Source: Acanthosepion pharaonis (Eukaryota > Mollusca > Cephalopoda > Sepiida > Sepiidae). From it: a stretch of DNA of 64,000 nucleotides. Below the pieces are notes generated by a model, which saw only the letters and a list, made by a program, of their open reading frames with translations, was not told the origin of the DNA and ran no database searches. Below are positions 35,036 through 47,300 of the stretch, in pieces; position 1 is the stretch's first letter, and each line of letters opens with the position of its first letter. The stretch lies in the NCBI GenBank assembly GCA_903632075.3, contig CAHIKZ030005440.1:124001-188000 (forward strand). Direction: 5' to 3'. A program made the position numbers and the translations under genes.

Positions 35036-36009
35036 ATCGAAATTATTATAAATATGTTTTTTTTATTAAAGTCATGGCAGAAATATTTTTTATATATTTA
35101 TTATCACCCCCCATAACTAATTTTATGAAAAACTCTAGAAATTCGAGACCATCGGTTTTAGTGATTACAATAGTTAAAAACACAAGGCTTTGAAGAATGC
35201 AAATCATGTTTGTTTGTTTCTTTTTATTTGGCCAACGTACCTGAAAATCAGCTGTGAATTGTAACATACAAAACTCAATAAAACAAATATATTATTTAGT
35301 TTCAAATGCTTTTATTTGTTTTAATTTGGTTTTATGAATATGGACAATATTTTCTGAAAGCAAAAATTTTTTTCAATGAAAATTGAATTTTTAATACAAT
35401 TATTTCTTATTTCTTTAATTTTAAAAAGATTTTTTTTAAATTTTTAAATTGATATTTTAAAATTATTTTAACATTAGTTAAAAGCAACATCAACCTTTCA
35501 ATATGTCCGTGTGAGATTGTCATTGTCTAGCGCTTTGAAAATTGTATAATTTGGACCAATCAGATTAGCCATGGTAATTAAGATATGTAATTTTTGTGTT
35601 TATAGTCGGACAGTAATTATCAAGTACGGAAGACCAACCAGAATACAATTTATTTGCATTATTTGAGTTCAGCATTGTTCTCCGCTGTTAATCCCTTTAC
35701 TTTTGCGAAACACGCATGGAGAAGTTAATTTGACTTTTCAATTTCAACTGAGAAGGGTACCTACAAGTAACAGTATCATCTTATGAAATTTAACTACTGC
35801 TAAACTTTAATTTATATGATCTTATTTTTATATTAATCTCAGTTATGACATTTTTCCATAAATGAAATATCAAAATTAATAATAAAATGAAAGGAAATAC
35901 AAATAACACAGTAAAATGTAATAAATGTACATAAAATTATAGTATTTTATGTACACTTCTGATAAAATTTCATAAGAAAGGTACCTAAATTAATTAGATA
36001 CCTTTTTCT
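35036..36009. other. AT-rich stretch without recognisable gene
   Basis: No domain-bearing frame. Between 35985 and 36010 TAAGAAAGGTACCTAAATTA and TTAGATACCTTTTTCTTATG nearly form an inverted repeat, leading into the dispersed repeat at 36010. Confidence 0.4.
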
Positions 36010-36680
36010 TATGAAATTTAATCTCACTATTAACAGTCTTATTTTTTAATTTCTTTATATTTTCCATAAAGCCTCATAAACGTAAAAATGAAAGCTAAGT
36101 ACAAAAAATAAAATAAAAAAATAGAGCGCTGAAAGTTTTCCTTAAAAGTAACCAGGTAAATAATTTGTTCACTTAAATAATTTCACTTCCTTCCATCCGT
36201 AGAAAGAATTCTCCTTCCGTAAGTTATGTAAACGTCATGAATGTGCTTTTCGTCAATCGTCAAGCGACGCGAAAGGTTATGACCTGCTTTGTTTTATTTT
36301 CAAATTACATTTTTTCGGCGCAGAAGCTAAGTTAAGCTTGGTTCAAAATATTTTAAATAAACAGTATAATTTCTGTTTTTATTAAAATCAGCTTTGAAAA
36401 AATGATAATTGATTTTTAAAAGAGTATCAAAGTCAGATTTTAATCTTTTTTATCAAATCGAAAAAAATGATTGAAAATGATTGATTATCTGTCCTTTTTT
36501 TTTACCAAAAAAAACAATATTTTTAACGAAAATTTCAGACGTGCTAGGAACGATTAAAAAATGTAAAAAAAATACCCCCAAAATACTTTGATCTTTCCTC
36601 TTTAGTAATAATATGAACATTAGACGATAAAATTTTGTTTTCGTCAAGTTCGGCTTTTTTTTCATCATGCTATGCTCTTT
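36010..36680 (+). repeat. Dispersed AT-rich repeat, longer copy (pairs with 9475-10150)
   Basis: It aligns along its whole length with 9475-10150 and ends at the family signature TTTCATCATGCTATGCTC (about 36660-36677). Confidence 0.65.
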
Positions 36681-36689
36681 TGTTTACAT

Positions 36690-36869
36690 TTTCGTGGGGG
36701 AGTTGTCCCCCTTTCATTCTCACGATGTGTCTTAATCGTGTTTTCAAATTGATTTTGTTAAAAAAAAATTATGTTTTTCCCATTTTCGGCGCCGTAATTT
36801 TATGTAGTCCTGTCAAGTTTTGTTGAAATTTGCTGAAAAATATAGGAAATTCGATCCAATATATAAACG

Positions 36870-36909
<40 letters not shown>

Positions 36910-36935
36910 TGCGTTTTATAATAACTAAGATAACT
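36690..36935 (+). repeat. Uninserted relative of the target of solo LTR C
   Basis: The block GGAGTTGTCCCCCTTTCATT, then CGTGTTTTCAAATTGATTT and TATGTAGTCCTGT, passes directly into AAGTTTTGTTGAAATT, GAAATTCGATCCAATATATA, a (CA)n run at 36872-36906 and ACAATCTGCGTTTTATAATA. This is the empty form of the site that holds LTR C at 19507. Confidence 0.7.
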
Positions 36936-36999
36936 AGAACCAGTAAAGCCTTACATCATCCATGTCTCCTATGTTTACAAGAAAAAATGTATATTATAA

Positions 37000-37565
37000 A
37001 GTTTCCTAACAATAAAACCTACAAAACCAAAGTAATTACCCACCCACCTCCACCCTCAGACCTTATTTTTATATGTTAGTGTAGACGTAACGTTACAGTG
37101 GTTAATCTAGACACACCCATAAGTATATTTTTAATTGTGACGTTATGCCCCCAATTTAACTTACAAAAAGAGATAAAGATTTGTTTTTGTTTAAATTCCC
37201 CTAATAGAATATTTTTATCATTAGTTATCTACCATCGCCTATTGATGTGTTATGTCGCTGCCGACACTTGAGTTTGAACACAGATCACCAGTGAGCAAAC
37301 ACAGGCGATCCCATTATTGAATTAAGTAGACCACGTGACCATAGAGGAAACGCATATATGTAGGAAGTAGCTGACGACTAAAGATCTCTATTTCTAGTCT
37401 ATCCCCTATTACTATACGGACCGCTTTTCTCTACTCTATTCGCTATACTACTTCTCTATTCAGATCCCTATACGGGTTACTTGTCGAGTGAGTATTATCG
37501 CGCAAGTACTATTAGTGCGAGATTATTCGAAGGCGTCTGACACCAATATTGTTTCATGTCGTTAC
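37000..37565. other. Non-coding stretch, possible LTR or leader of unknown class
   Basis: Composition is more balanced than the flanks, with a TATA-like ATATATG near 37350 and TCTATTC-rich sequence at 37380-37470. No coding or terminal signature is convincing. A Tc1 element follows directly. Confidence 0.3.
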
Positions 37566-37567
37566 TA

Positions 37568-38504
37568 TAGTGCTGTTCGATAAAAGTGACTCAGCTGATT
37601 TTTTTTACTAAAAATATTTTTTGTCTATTGTTTTAGGGTTTAAGATAATTTTTAATTTTACTAATATAAAAACCCCTTCCCGACCACCTAGGAAAAAATT
37701 TTATTCACCCTAATGTATTCTATTGATAATTATGAATTTGGATATAAATGAGATTCAGGGAAAAATGACTCAGATATCGCATTCTAATGATTAAACTGGT
37801 AAATTTAAAAAGCTTTTGACAAAATATTGAAAACTATTTTACAATACACTCAGAATAATATTCTAGAGAATACTAGAACAGCTTAAATTAAATTTAGAGT
37901 ATTCAGAATATTCCAGAAGGCCTCATACAGTATAAAAACAGCTTGAAATAGCCACTCAAGTCACTAACCATATGGAAGGGTACAAACACGCATCAGAACC
38001 CTTAAGGCATCTATTATTGCCCTCTCAAAAGCAGGCAAGTTTACGAGAGGAATTGCCGAAATTGCTATAACCTCGCAATCAACTGTCTCTCGAGTGCTTA
38101 GGGCATTTAGTGATGCCACTCCTGCTCCAAGGAAGGAAACAGGGGACGAAAGAAAAAGATTGATGATAGAACTGGCAGGGTAATCAAGAGAGTATTTGCG
38201 AAGAATAGGACTATAACTAGCCAAGAAATTGCAGCCAGTCTAAGCGAAGAGCAAGGTGTTAGTCTTGCCTTTTCAACAGCCCATCAGAACAAGGTTACAA
38301 ATCTTGTTAGAATAAGGCTACAAATCTTGTACACGAAGGTTTAAGCCGCTAATAAGCAAAGCCAACAAAGCCAAGAGACTTGAATAGGCTCACTATTACA
38401 AAAATTTCACCTTAGAAGACTAGAAGAATGTTCTCTTCTCCGATGAAACGAAAGTTGAGCTAAATTCAAAGGATAAGGTGAGTCACTTTTATCGAACAGC
38501 ACTT
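37568..38504 (+). mobile_element. Tc1-like DNA transposon, internally deleted, TA target duplication
   Basis: Inverted ends carry AGTGCTGTTCGATAAAAGTG ACTCA (37569-37593) and its reverse complement (38479-38503). TA dinucleotides lie at 37566-37567 and 38505-38506. Between them a decayed transposase keeps the helix-turn-helix (TSQSTVSRVLRAFSDATPAP) and the first catalytic Asp (NVLFSDETKVELNS). It then runs straight into the right inverted repeat, so the region with the second Asp and the final Glu is gone. In-frame stops are present. It cannot make active transposase. Confidence 0.82.
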
Positions 38505-38506
38505 TA

Positions 38507-39784
38507 GTTCTATCTGCGATTACAAAGGCATGACGAAAGTGACAACAAGTATTCGTTGACATTACAAAAATGCCAAACGACTGTTCGTTGACAGCACAAA
38601 ATTAGGAAACCCTATTATTCGCTCAAACTGATCTTTTCATTGTAAATGCACAAAATTTTAGTTACAACACGCACGCCACGGACGATCCTGGGTCAACACG
38701 CTGTCGTCAGTCAACTGGTTGTTGGTGGCTGGCCGTTTCGATAACACCGTGTTGCGCTCTTTGATCTCTGAGCAATGACGATCGAATGTCGTCGGTAATT
38801 CGGAGCGCTGGTTCGAGTCACTGCAAAGCTGTATCATGAAAGAAATAAAAATGTTCTCGAAGATGAAATAAAAACGAAAATTTTCTCGTGTTATTTTTAA
38901 ATTGGTTTGTATAGTTCTCGGTAAAAAAAATCAACCATTCTCTCTTTAAATTTATATTGTGACACTTTGTTCTTCTAAAACTTGGAACGAGGTTCAAAGT
39001 CGAGAATTCTGCCGGCAACAGTTCATGCGGGGTTTTAGTAACAGCTCGTTACATCTCTCTCTAACTCTTTGCATGAATCGCCAACGTGATTTGCTTATAT
39101 TGCTTATATTTCGAACCAAGACTGGCGTGGGTTCGAATGAACTGGGGGGTTCGGTAATCCCCCAAATTTTGGATTAGCTGCAGGTATCGCCCCGCCTTTA
39201 TAACTCATAGTTTCTCTTATTTATGCCTCGCACCGTTACTTCTAAATGGACGGAGGTAAGGTTTTCTTTTCTCCTCCTCTCTCGGTATTCTGAGACCATA
39301 ACCACGGCGAGGTTTTGACTGTGTTTTTGACAATTCGAATTTTTTAAACCAGGTTTGTGAAGGGCAGTCTTGTTTTAATCATTGATTTTTCCATAACAAA
39401 TATTATTTCTCAGCCTTTGGTCTGTTTTGTTATAGTGCACCCTAACCAGTCATACCGCTTTCACAGCCATCAGGTTATCATTCAGACAACACTTACAAGT
39501 TGTTTCTCATTTCAATTTCCTTTTCACGTGACAGATTAAGTCTGGTCTCCAGAGCTGTTAATATTTCCACAATTATAATTCAAATGGTCCTTTGGCCTGG
39601 CCTACCATTCGTAACTTTCATTTTTTGTTTACGGCCATAAAACAAATATTATTTCCTAATTCTGTTTTTAATTCCCACCTTTACCGAATAACCCGGAATA
39701 TACCGTAGCGATTTCAGCTCACATTTTTACATTAATCCCTTTAATTCCACCAGTGTCACATAGTGTCACACAGTGATATCTACT
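38507..39784. other. Stretch without recognisable gene
   Basis: Two islands of higher GC (about 38660-38815 and 39000-39330) look like pieces of old retroelements but carry no readable domain. Short frames at 38959-39177 and 39357-39539 lack features of real genes. Confidence 0.35.
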
Positions 39785-41230
39785 AAGAATGAAAGATTAT
39801 TCAACTATTCTTCGTTTTCTAAAAAAATCTACATTTTACCTCTTGCTTTGCATGAACTCTTTCATTTCAGGTAACAATAATTTAAATCTTTTCAAAGTTG
39901 CTGCTTTACTGAGCCATCTCACTTTTGAGAAATACATAAAGTCTTTATACTCACTGCCAATTGCTTCTAAGTATTTTTGAACTCACGATAGTTCAAGCCC
40001 CGAGTCCTGATAAAATTCACAACTTTCAAAATATGTCATCAACTGATTCATATTTAACTTTTGAGCATATAATTGATACTGATGAATCAAGCAATAGTAG
40101 TCGAGTATATCATGATCAACTGATTCTTTGAATAAAGTAATAAATCCATTATTTTTACCAATTAATGCAGGAACACCAACACTTGTAGCCGAATAAAATT
40201 GATAAATTAACGTGCTAAAGTATATCCCTGCCAGTTGTTGTACTCTTCATATGGCATAAGTTAAATATTTCTTTAATTATATTAAAACTGATATCAATTA
40301 CTCTGATGAAAATAACTAATTGTGCAGTGTCACTTTGATCAGTATTTTTGTCCAATGCTAAACTGTAATAAACACTGTTAGATAATTGAGCCTGCAATGG
40401 ACTAAAAATATCGTAGGCAGTGTTGTCAATTCTTCTACCAATTGTCTGAGAGTTTCGTTTCATTGAATAACTTCACTTTGTCGGGAAGTAATTACAATAC
40501 ATTCTTTTATACACTATTTACTATTTTCCTCATCTTTGTCGCCACGTTTATTACAACGTTTCAGCCGTTGTACGCTCCGGCCTTCTTCAGGTGTTTGGAA
40601 TGAGGACACATATCACAGTGGATAAAGGCGTTAGTTAGATCCAGTGACAGGACCCAAAGAGTGTGAGTCCAATACCTGGTTAAGGCAGTGGAGGACTTTC
40701 AGAGGGGAATTAACAGGAGATAACTGACATCCATTAGACATGGCACGTGGAACTAGAACAGTCTGCCCCAGTGAGCGAAATAAAGGGTTCAGTTCGACAT
40801 TCCAACCACCTAAAGAAGGCCGGAGCGTACAACGACCGAAACGTTGTGATAAACATAGCGACAAAGTTGATGACAATAGTCCGAATAGTGTAAATAGTGT
40901 ACATAATACCTCATCTCAGAAATACAGACAAATACATTCTTTTAAATTTCAACATCCATCAGTGGCTTACCCTCCCGGGACAATTTTTCAGCTATTAAAT
41001 AGCTAACTTTTGTACATGTATCAGTTTTAACAACATATTTTTTGATACTGTGTTGTTGAGAACTAAACTGCTTTTTTAATTCATCTATTTTCATTTTTCT
41101 TCTTAATTTAATCATGACAATTTTATCATGACAAATAAACAAGATAATATTACTGCATGTTTCAATTACAAAATATTTTATTATCATTAGAATATTAAAT
41201 TTTCTCTTTTCTTCTGTTATTTTCATTTAC
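39785..41230 (-). pseudogene. hAT-like transposase (GTF2IRD2/ZBED-type), broken and split by an insertion
   Basis: Read downwards on the minus strand: LKKQFSSQQHSIKKYVVKT, then LIAEKLSREGKPLMDVE (41130-40950). An insertion at 40510-40944 follows. Next come NSQTIGRRIDNTAYDIF, VYYSLALDKNTDQSDTAQLV and MKSTTTGRDIL (to 40215). Further on, in other frames, are GVPALIGKNNGFI, YYCLIHQ and DFMYFSKVRWLSKAATLKRF (about 40170-39870). These are motifs I recall from the hAT-derived family that includes GTF2IRD2 and ZBED-like proteins. The zinc-finger start and the C-terminal dimerisation region were not found. Frameshifts make it non-functional. Confidence 0.78.
40510..40930. mobile_element. 421-bp inverted-repeat element inserted in the hAT gene, 14-bp target duplication
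   Basis: AATACATTCTTTTA occurs at 40496-40509 and again at 40931-40944, flanking the insertion. Removing it rejoins the transposase sequence. The left arm (TACACTATTTACTATTTTCC ... TACGCTCCGGCCTTCTTCAG) is an inverted match to the right arm, which carries an extra 30 bp at its outer end (CATAATACCTCATCTCAGAA). The arms are about 90 bp. No coding frame. A 14-bp duplication is too long for common DNA transposases and suggests a target-primed mechanism, yet there is no poly(A) tail. Confidence 0.75.
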
Positions 41231-42366
41231 TTAGTATTAAAGATGCCATGACAAAATGCTGGGTTATTAAAAATAAAAATTTAATGCCAACTAAATAAAT
41301 ATGAATTTTGGAATGTGTCGAAAGTATTAAAATTATTACGTTAGTAAAAGAAACATGTAGACAGAGATCTATGTCTGTATTATATATCTGAAATGCGAAA
41401 GAAATACGGAATAAATTTAAATTAGCCCCTTTCAATTGATGTTAGGCCTAGCCACGAGTCAATAGAAATGCCTGACCCATAAAAACGGGCTAAATAAGTC
41501 TTTTTCATCTGCCTGATTAAAGGTTCTTTATCACTAATGGCATAACTGGATACTGATAATACTTTTTCCGAATCACTCTGCATGGGTTCCAAGTCACTAT
41601 GCGTTGACATTGTAAAAATGTTTACAAATAAAATAGTCATTATTCATCAAATCGTAAAATTTTTGAAACTGAAACAATCAAAATGACAGACCACACCCAC
41701 AAGATTTTTTATTGGTTAGTTCAAGATTGTCAACAAATACGTCTTTAAAACATCAAAATGTATCCTTTTATTTATTCACTGTCCATTAAAATAAAATTTG
41801 ACACAAGGTTGGTTTAACGTGGGACGTTCAAGCAGGGGTCAGAGGACTGTACCACATAATCTAGAGGCAAAAAATCCGTAAGCTAAATAATTTTTATTTA
41901 GCTCTGGCTCTTACCCTACGCACCAGCCGGTGTGTCTCGGCAGTTCGAACCCACAAGGGAATACTAACAAGTACTAACAACCATTATAATAAACAACATT
42001 ATTGAGGTTGTTACAACAACGTTAAAGTAAAAACTCGAGTGATGTTCATAAAAGTCTCGTCAGATTGAGACTTTCATTTGGACGCCATGTATGGCACCAA
42101 AGTCGTTCAGAATTATCTAAACTGTCAGCTTTATACAACTGATTTCTTACATCAATGATTTCAAATGTTTTCCAGAGAATGAATCATGTAAGTCCTAACG
42201 AACACCATCTTTCTTCCAATCTCTTAAACTGGTGCTATAAAATCACAAACAACAAAAACTAAATAGTCTGAGAACGTTCAACAACGACAACATGTGGCTT
42301 CAGTTAAAAACAACAAATGGCAAATTACAAGGATAGACAATATTGTTTTACAATTCTATAATATTA
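41231..42366. other. Stretch without recognisable gene, downstream of the lectin gene
   Basis: AT-rich DNA. The frame at 41422-41640 (minus) lies next to the hAT relic but shows no motif of it or of anything else recognisable. Confidence 0.35.
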
Positions 42367-42372
42367 TTTATT
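42367..42372 (-). terminator. Candidate polyadenylation signal of the lectin gene
   Basis: AATAAA on the minus strand, about 109 bp beyond the stop codon at 42481-42483 and beyond a (TA)n run. It is the first canonical signal after the stop; cleavage would be expected shortly after. AATAAA is frequent in AT-rich DNA, so this is tentative. Confidence 0.4.
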
Positions 42373-42415
42373 TCGATTTAACATGAAAATAAAATATAAA
42401 AACAAATATTCACAC

Positions 42416-42419
<4 letters not shown>

Positions 42420-42456
<37 letters not shown>
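42420..42456. repeat. (TA)n microsatellite in the 3' untranslated region
   Basis: About 18 TA units lie between the lectin stop codon and the candidate polyadenylation signal. Confidence 0.9.
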
Positions 42457-42458
<2 letters not shown>

Positions 42459-42480
42459 GATTCTTTTTTAATTACATATT

Positions 42481-42722
42481 TTAACAGTTGTTTTTGAAAT
42501 TGTAGAGCTCCATGTTTGATGTCAGTCTTATATTACAATCGTCTGTCTCTGATACATTCTTTACATTGACACACAGATTAGACATTTTAGCGAATTGGTT
42601 GCAATCGTGATGAGCTTTACACGCAGCTTCGCATGTAATTCCTTTGCAATTAGGCATTATTTCCACTCCGCACAATTCCTTGAAATTATAATCGCCGCTG
42701 TTGACCAGTACCCAGGCTTTAG
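42481..42722 (-). CDS. Lectin gene exon 3: cysteine-rich tail and stop
   Basis: The acceptor TTTATTTTCAG lies directly upstream. The frame from exon 2 continues TKAWVLVNSGDYNFKELC, then GVEIMPNCKGITCEAACKAH, HDCNQFAKMSNLCVNV, DDCNIRL and a final NNC before TAA. Eight cysteines in about 79 residues, with the spacing C-K-x-x-x-x-C around HHDC, recall PAN/apple modules, but the match is loose and is inference only. A Tc1 element starts only 72 bp upstream of the acceptor. Confidence 0.8.
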
Positions 42723-44268
42723 CTGAAAATAAAGAAAAAATATATATATATATGTTTTTCTTGTTTTAAGCCTTGCAACAATGAGTTTATATAGAGTGGG
42801 GTTGAATAAGTGATTGTACAGCATACAAATGCTTGTTATTCTCACTTATAGCGAATGAAAACCTCGATTAACAATGTTATATATGTATTTTGGGGCATAG
42901 AATCAGAATCTACAATTTAAAATTCATCGATAAGTGGTAGTTATGCAAATTTTTATATTTCGAATAGTGGAAAAAGTGTTCGTACAGTATCAATTTTTGC
43001 ATTATAATACGGTAGATTTTGGTTGTACTTCAAAGTAGAAGATTCTAAAATGTTCTAGAATATTCTCAGTAACTCTTTTGCAACATTCAGTTCAAAATTG
43101 GATCATTCTGCAGTCAATGTTCACTGATAACGGTTCTAATAATGGCTAGACGTAAGGAAATGACTTGTGCTCAAAAAGAGCTAATTATCAAGCTATGGAA
43201 CAATAGAAAAAGTTACAGAAACATCTCCAGTGACACGAACATACCTTTTTCAACTATTGGTTCATTTATTGCAAGATTTAAAAGACGTAATACTGTTCAG
43301 AACAAAGGCAGACTCGGTGCTCCCAGGTAGATCTCTCCCAGATTACGAAGAAAGTTGATGCGACAGGTCCAAAATAACCCAATGGCCATCAGACAAGACC
43401 TTCAGAATGATCTGATTTTGTCAGGAGTTAACGTAACTAAAATTCTTATTAGGAAAGAGTTCTTTGAACAGATGAGAGTAAAATTGGGTTGTTCGTTCGC
43501 AATTCCCTGAATCATGTATGGAGGAAAGACAGCGAAGCATACGCACCCAAGAACACCATACCAACTGTCAAATTTGGTGGGGTTAGTATCATGGTTTGGG
43601 GCTGCTTTTTGATGCGAGGTGTTGGAAAACTAGCAATTATAGACGGTAGTATGAATGCAGAAAAATATCAACAAATCCTAAGTGAACCTTTATCGCTTTC
43701 TGTAGAGAATCTTGGGCTTCCTCCTGATTAGATCTTCCAGCAGGTCAATGATTTCAAGCATACTGCTTAGAGTACAAAGAATTGGCTTGCTAATAACAAC
43801 GTTAACATCTTACAATGGCCCAGTCAGTCGCCGGATTTGAATCCAATAGAGAATTTATGGCGGTTTTTGATAAATAAGATCCGTGATAGAGGTTCAACAT
43901 ACATCAAAAACCTGAAGATAATTACTCAGGAAGAATGGAACAAAATACCTACTAAAGTGTGCGAATCGTTAATAAAGACTACAGGAAGAGATTGGTTGCT
44001 GTTGAACTTTGCTTTGCTACAAAATATTAAATGGAGAAAACTTGTTTTTGTTCTGCTGTACGATCGTCGTTTAAAACCTTAAAAATTTAAATATTGATAT
44101 ATTTTCTTAACCATGGAATATTATTTAGTTTTATATGCATACATTTTTAGTATGCAATCTGATACAGTAGATATATTCCCGTTTTGTTAATTTAATATGT
44201 CACAAATAAAAATATGAAATATTTTCATGAGTACGATCACTTATTCAACCCCACTTTACACACACACG

Positions 44269-44322
<54 letters not shown>

Positions 44323-47300
44323 AAGAGAGAGTGAGGGGATGTGAGAGGTAGGCGAGGCTGTATCAATAAGTTCGTAACTTCGTTGAAACATTGTTGTTGA
44401 AGCAAGTGCATTGATTGTAGAATAACAATACAATTTTGCGTAATTAGCGTCCAGCTGGCAGACAAAAATAAAGCAGGTTGTAACTTAATACAAACCCTGC
44501 AAACTAACTGAGAAATCAAGCTGGTATTTATATAGAAATACTTTCAGGTACCAGCAGCCAATCACAGCCCAAGCAATGGACTATCCCACTTTAGCATAAT
44601 GAGTTGCTCCATTGCACCATAAATAACTCTTTCTCAATGTTGAATTAGTATTGACTCAGCTTGCTCCACAACTGAGTGTTTATCTTGACCACGTGATTGT
44701 TCGACATGGCGCTGTGAACAGGATTTATGACACCTGAAAATTGGGAACTCTTCTTCATTGAAGCAGGCATATTCACCGACTCGGCCAAAACTCATGCAGC
44801 AAGGTTTGCAGACGAGAAGCTGACAGTCGAGAGCCTTCAAATGCTGGATCGATCTACTTAAGGAGTGGGAGTCACATTGATAAGCCCTGTGTATCATCAA
44901 GCAGGCTAAGGAATCCACCACCCAGACAACCCGCATTCAGGCACTAGCAGCCAAGCCTCCTCATCTCAATCTCGAGATGACACCACAGCAATTCAGGAAG
45001 TTCGAATTGACTGGGATGTCTTTCAAGATGACAAACATGCCAAACTCCCAAGCTAATATTCACCTACAATTGTGCTGATGAGGCTGTGCAAAACGCCATA
45101 ATCAAACAAACTTCTTTACCACTGATCCAGATAAGCTACTTGACATGGTAAAGTGTTGGTCACCCAGAGGTCAAGTCCTATTGTCCATCGCCTTGCTTTT
45201 GCCTCCATGTCTCAGGATGCTGATGAGCCAATACAAAGTTACCTTGTCCGCCTCAACTATTGATTGTAAACATTTATTGAACATGACCTGTCTGATATAT
45301 ACATCAAGACCAGATCATCCGTGGAATAGCAAATGACACACTCCAGGCTGACCTACTGGCCAAAGCTGGGGCACTTAAATCCCTTGAACAAAATATCCGT
45401 CATGCTGAGGCATTTGAATCAGGTGCGGGGACCAAACCTCAATGGCCAGCGCTTCAGATACAGCTGCTGCTCGGCTATCGACATACCGCAGACAGAAGGT
45501 ACACCACAAGCCAACGAGGCGATCCGTACCAGCACCTATTGCAACTGCAATGTTAAACCAAACCACCAGGCTTGCTTAGGTTGTGGCAGCCACCAGCATG
45601 GCACCTCAGGAACTGAATCACGCCGGCTAAAATGCCCAGCATAGGGACAAACATGTAGTAATTGTGGGAAGCCCAATCACCTATCGAGGGTATGCCGGGC
45701 TAAGAAACTAGCTCAAGCGGTCAGAAAAAGCCTAGAGGCTAATGAAGCCGCCATGGACACACTTATCGCCCACATTACATTGAATCAAACGACAGGCACG
45801 TATACATCTAAAGACACAGGCCAGGTAAAGGAAATTGATGCATATGTTGTTCCATTCTCGCCAAAACCGGATCCCAGACAAATTAAGAATATCCCCAGAA
45901 ATCACAGCACTAGGATGACAATCTTTCCTGACAGATGGGGCCACCATATGTCTCGGGGACTTAAAACCTTCTGAATATGGGGCTCACTATCAACAACCTC
46001 ATTCCATCAAGAAAAGTCGTCCGAGCTGTGGGAGGCTTTACGCTTGAAGGGTTGGCTCCCCGTGGAATTCATCGTCCAAGGAAGAACAACTAAACAAGCC
46101 CTATACATATGCAAAAAGATTCAGCGGCTATACTTCAGCAAAGCAGCCTGCATTGATGTAGGGATACTGTCCAAAGACTTCCCGAAGCCAACAACTACAA
46201 TATTACCCCAAACAACAATGCAACACATGCCCTCGACAACCATAAAAAATCGGACGTGAGCCCTAAACAATGCAAAGTCGAGGGACAACTTCCAACACGC
46301 CCCAAAAAACTCCCTTTTCTCCCAACAGAACAAAACATTGATAGGCTCAAGAATTGGCTATTGAATCAATTTGCCGAAACGGCGTTCAAGAACAATGGGG
46401 AATTTCCCATCGATGGGCCCCACTGCACATATACACCTCAAAGAAGGAGCAGTCCCCAAAGCCAGACAGGTTGCCTTTTTCACTTCAAAGAGCCCGTAAG
46501 ACAGGCCCTTTGGGAAGATGTGAAAAAGGGTATCATAAATTACCCGTCGGCATGCCCACTGATTGGTGTAGCACTATGGTAATTATGCCAAGAAAATGGC
46601 AAACCACGAAGAACCATAGACTACCAACACTTGAATTCACAGTGCAAACGGGAAACACACCATACAGGGTCACCATTCCAGCTAGCACTACAAGTGCCAC
46701 CTAAACAAAAGAAAACAGTGTTGGATGCTGTTGATGGATATCACTCCATCCCCTTAGATAAAGAGTCCCAGCCACTCACCACCTTCATCACAGAATGGGG
46801 ACGGTTCATGTACCTGAGAATGCCACAAGGTTACCTAGCATCTGGCGATGCTTACACCAGAAGATATGATGAAGTAATAAAAGACATCCTCCGCAAAGTA
46901 AAAATCGTGGATGACACCCTACTCTATGACTGACATTGAAGGAGCCTTTTTTCACACCTTCGATTTTTCTCCTCCATTGTGCAAAAAACGGCATTGTACT
47001 AAATAGAGAAAAATTCAATTTGCCCAAGACACGGTGCAGTTTGGGGGCCTCAAATAACATCTTCTGGTGTTCTAAATCCATCTTATTAAGCTTCCCAATA
47101 CCAAAAACGCTCACCGATGCCAGATCATGGTTTGGGCTGGTCAACCAAGTCGCTTGGGCATACTCACTGAGCCCAGTCATGCTTCCATTTCGTGATCTCG
47201 TAAAACGAGACTCACACTTTACATGGAATAAAAGCCTTGAGGATGCATTCCAGCATTCAAAGAAGGTCATAGTTTTAGTCCGAAAAGGCATCGCAACATT

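Noticed and set aside
41422..41640. N-terminal part of the hAT transposase
   Set aside because: It adjoins the hAT relic on the same strand but shows no BED zinc finger or family motif.
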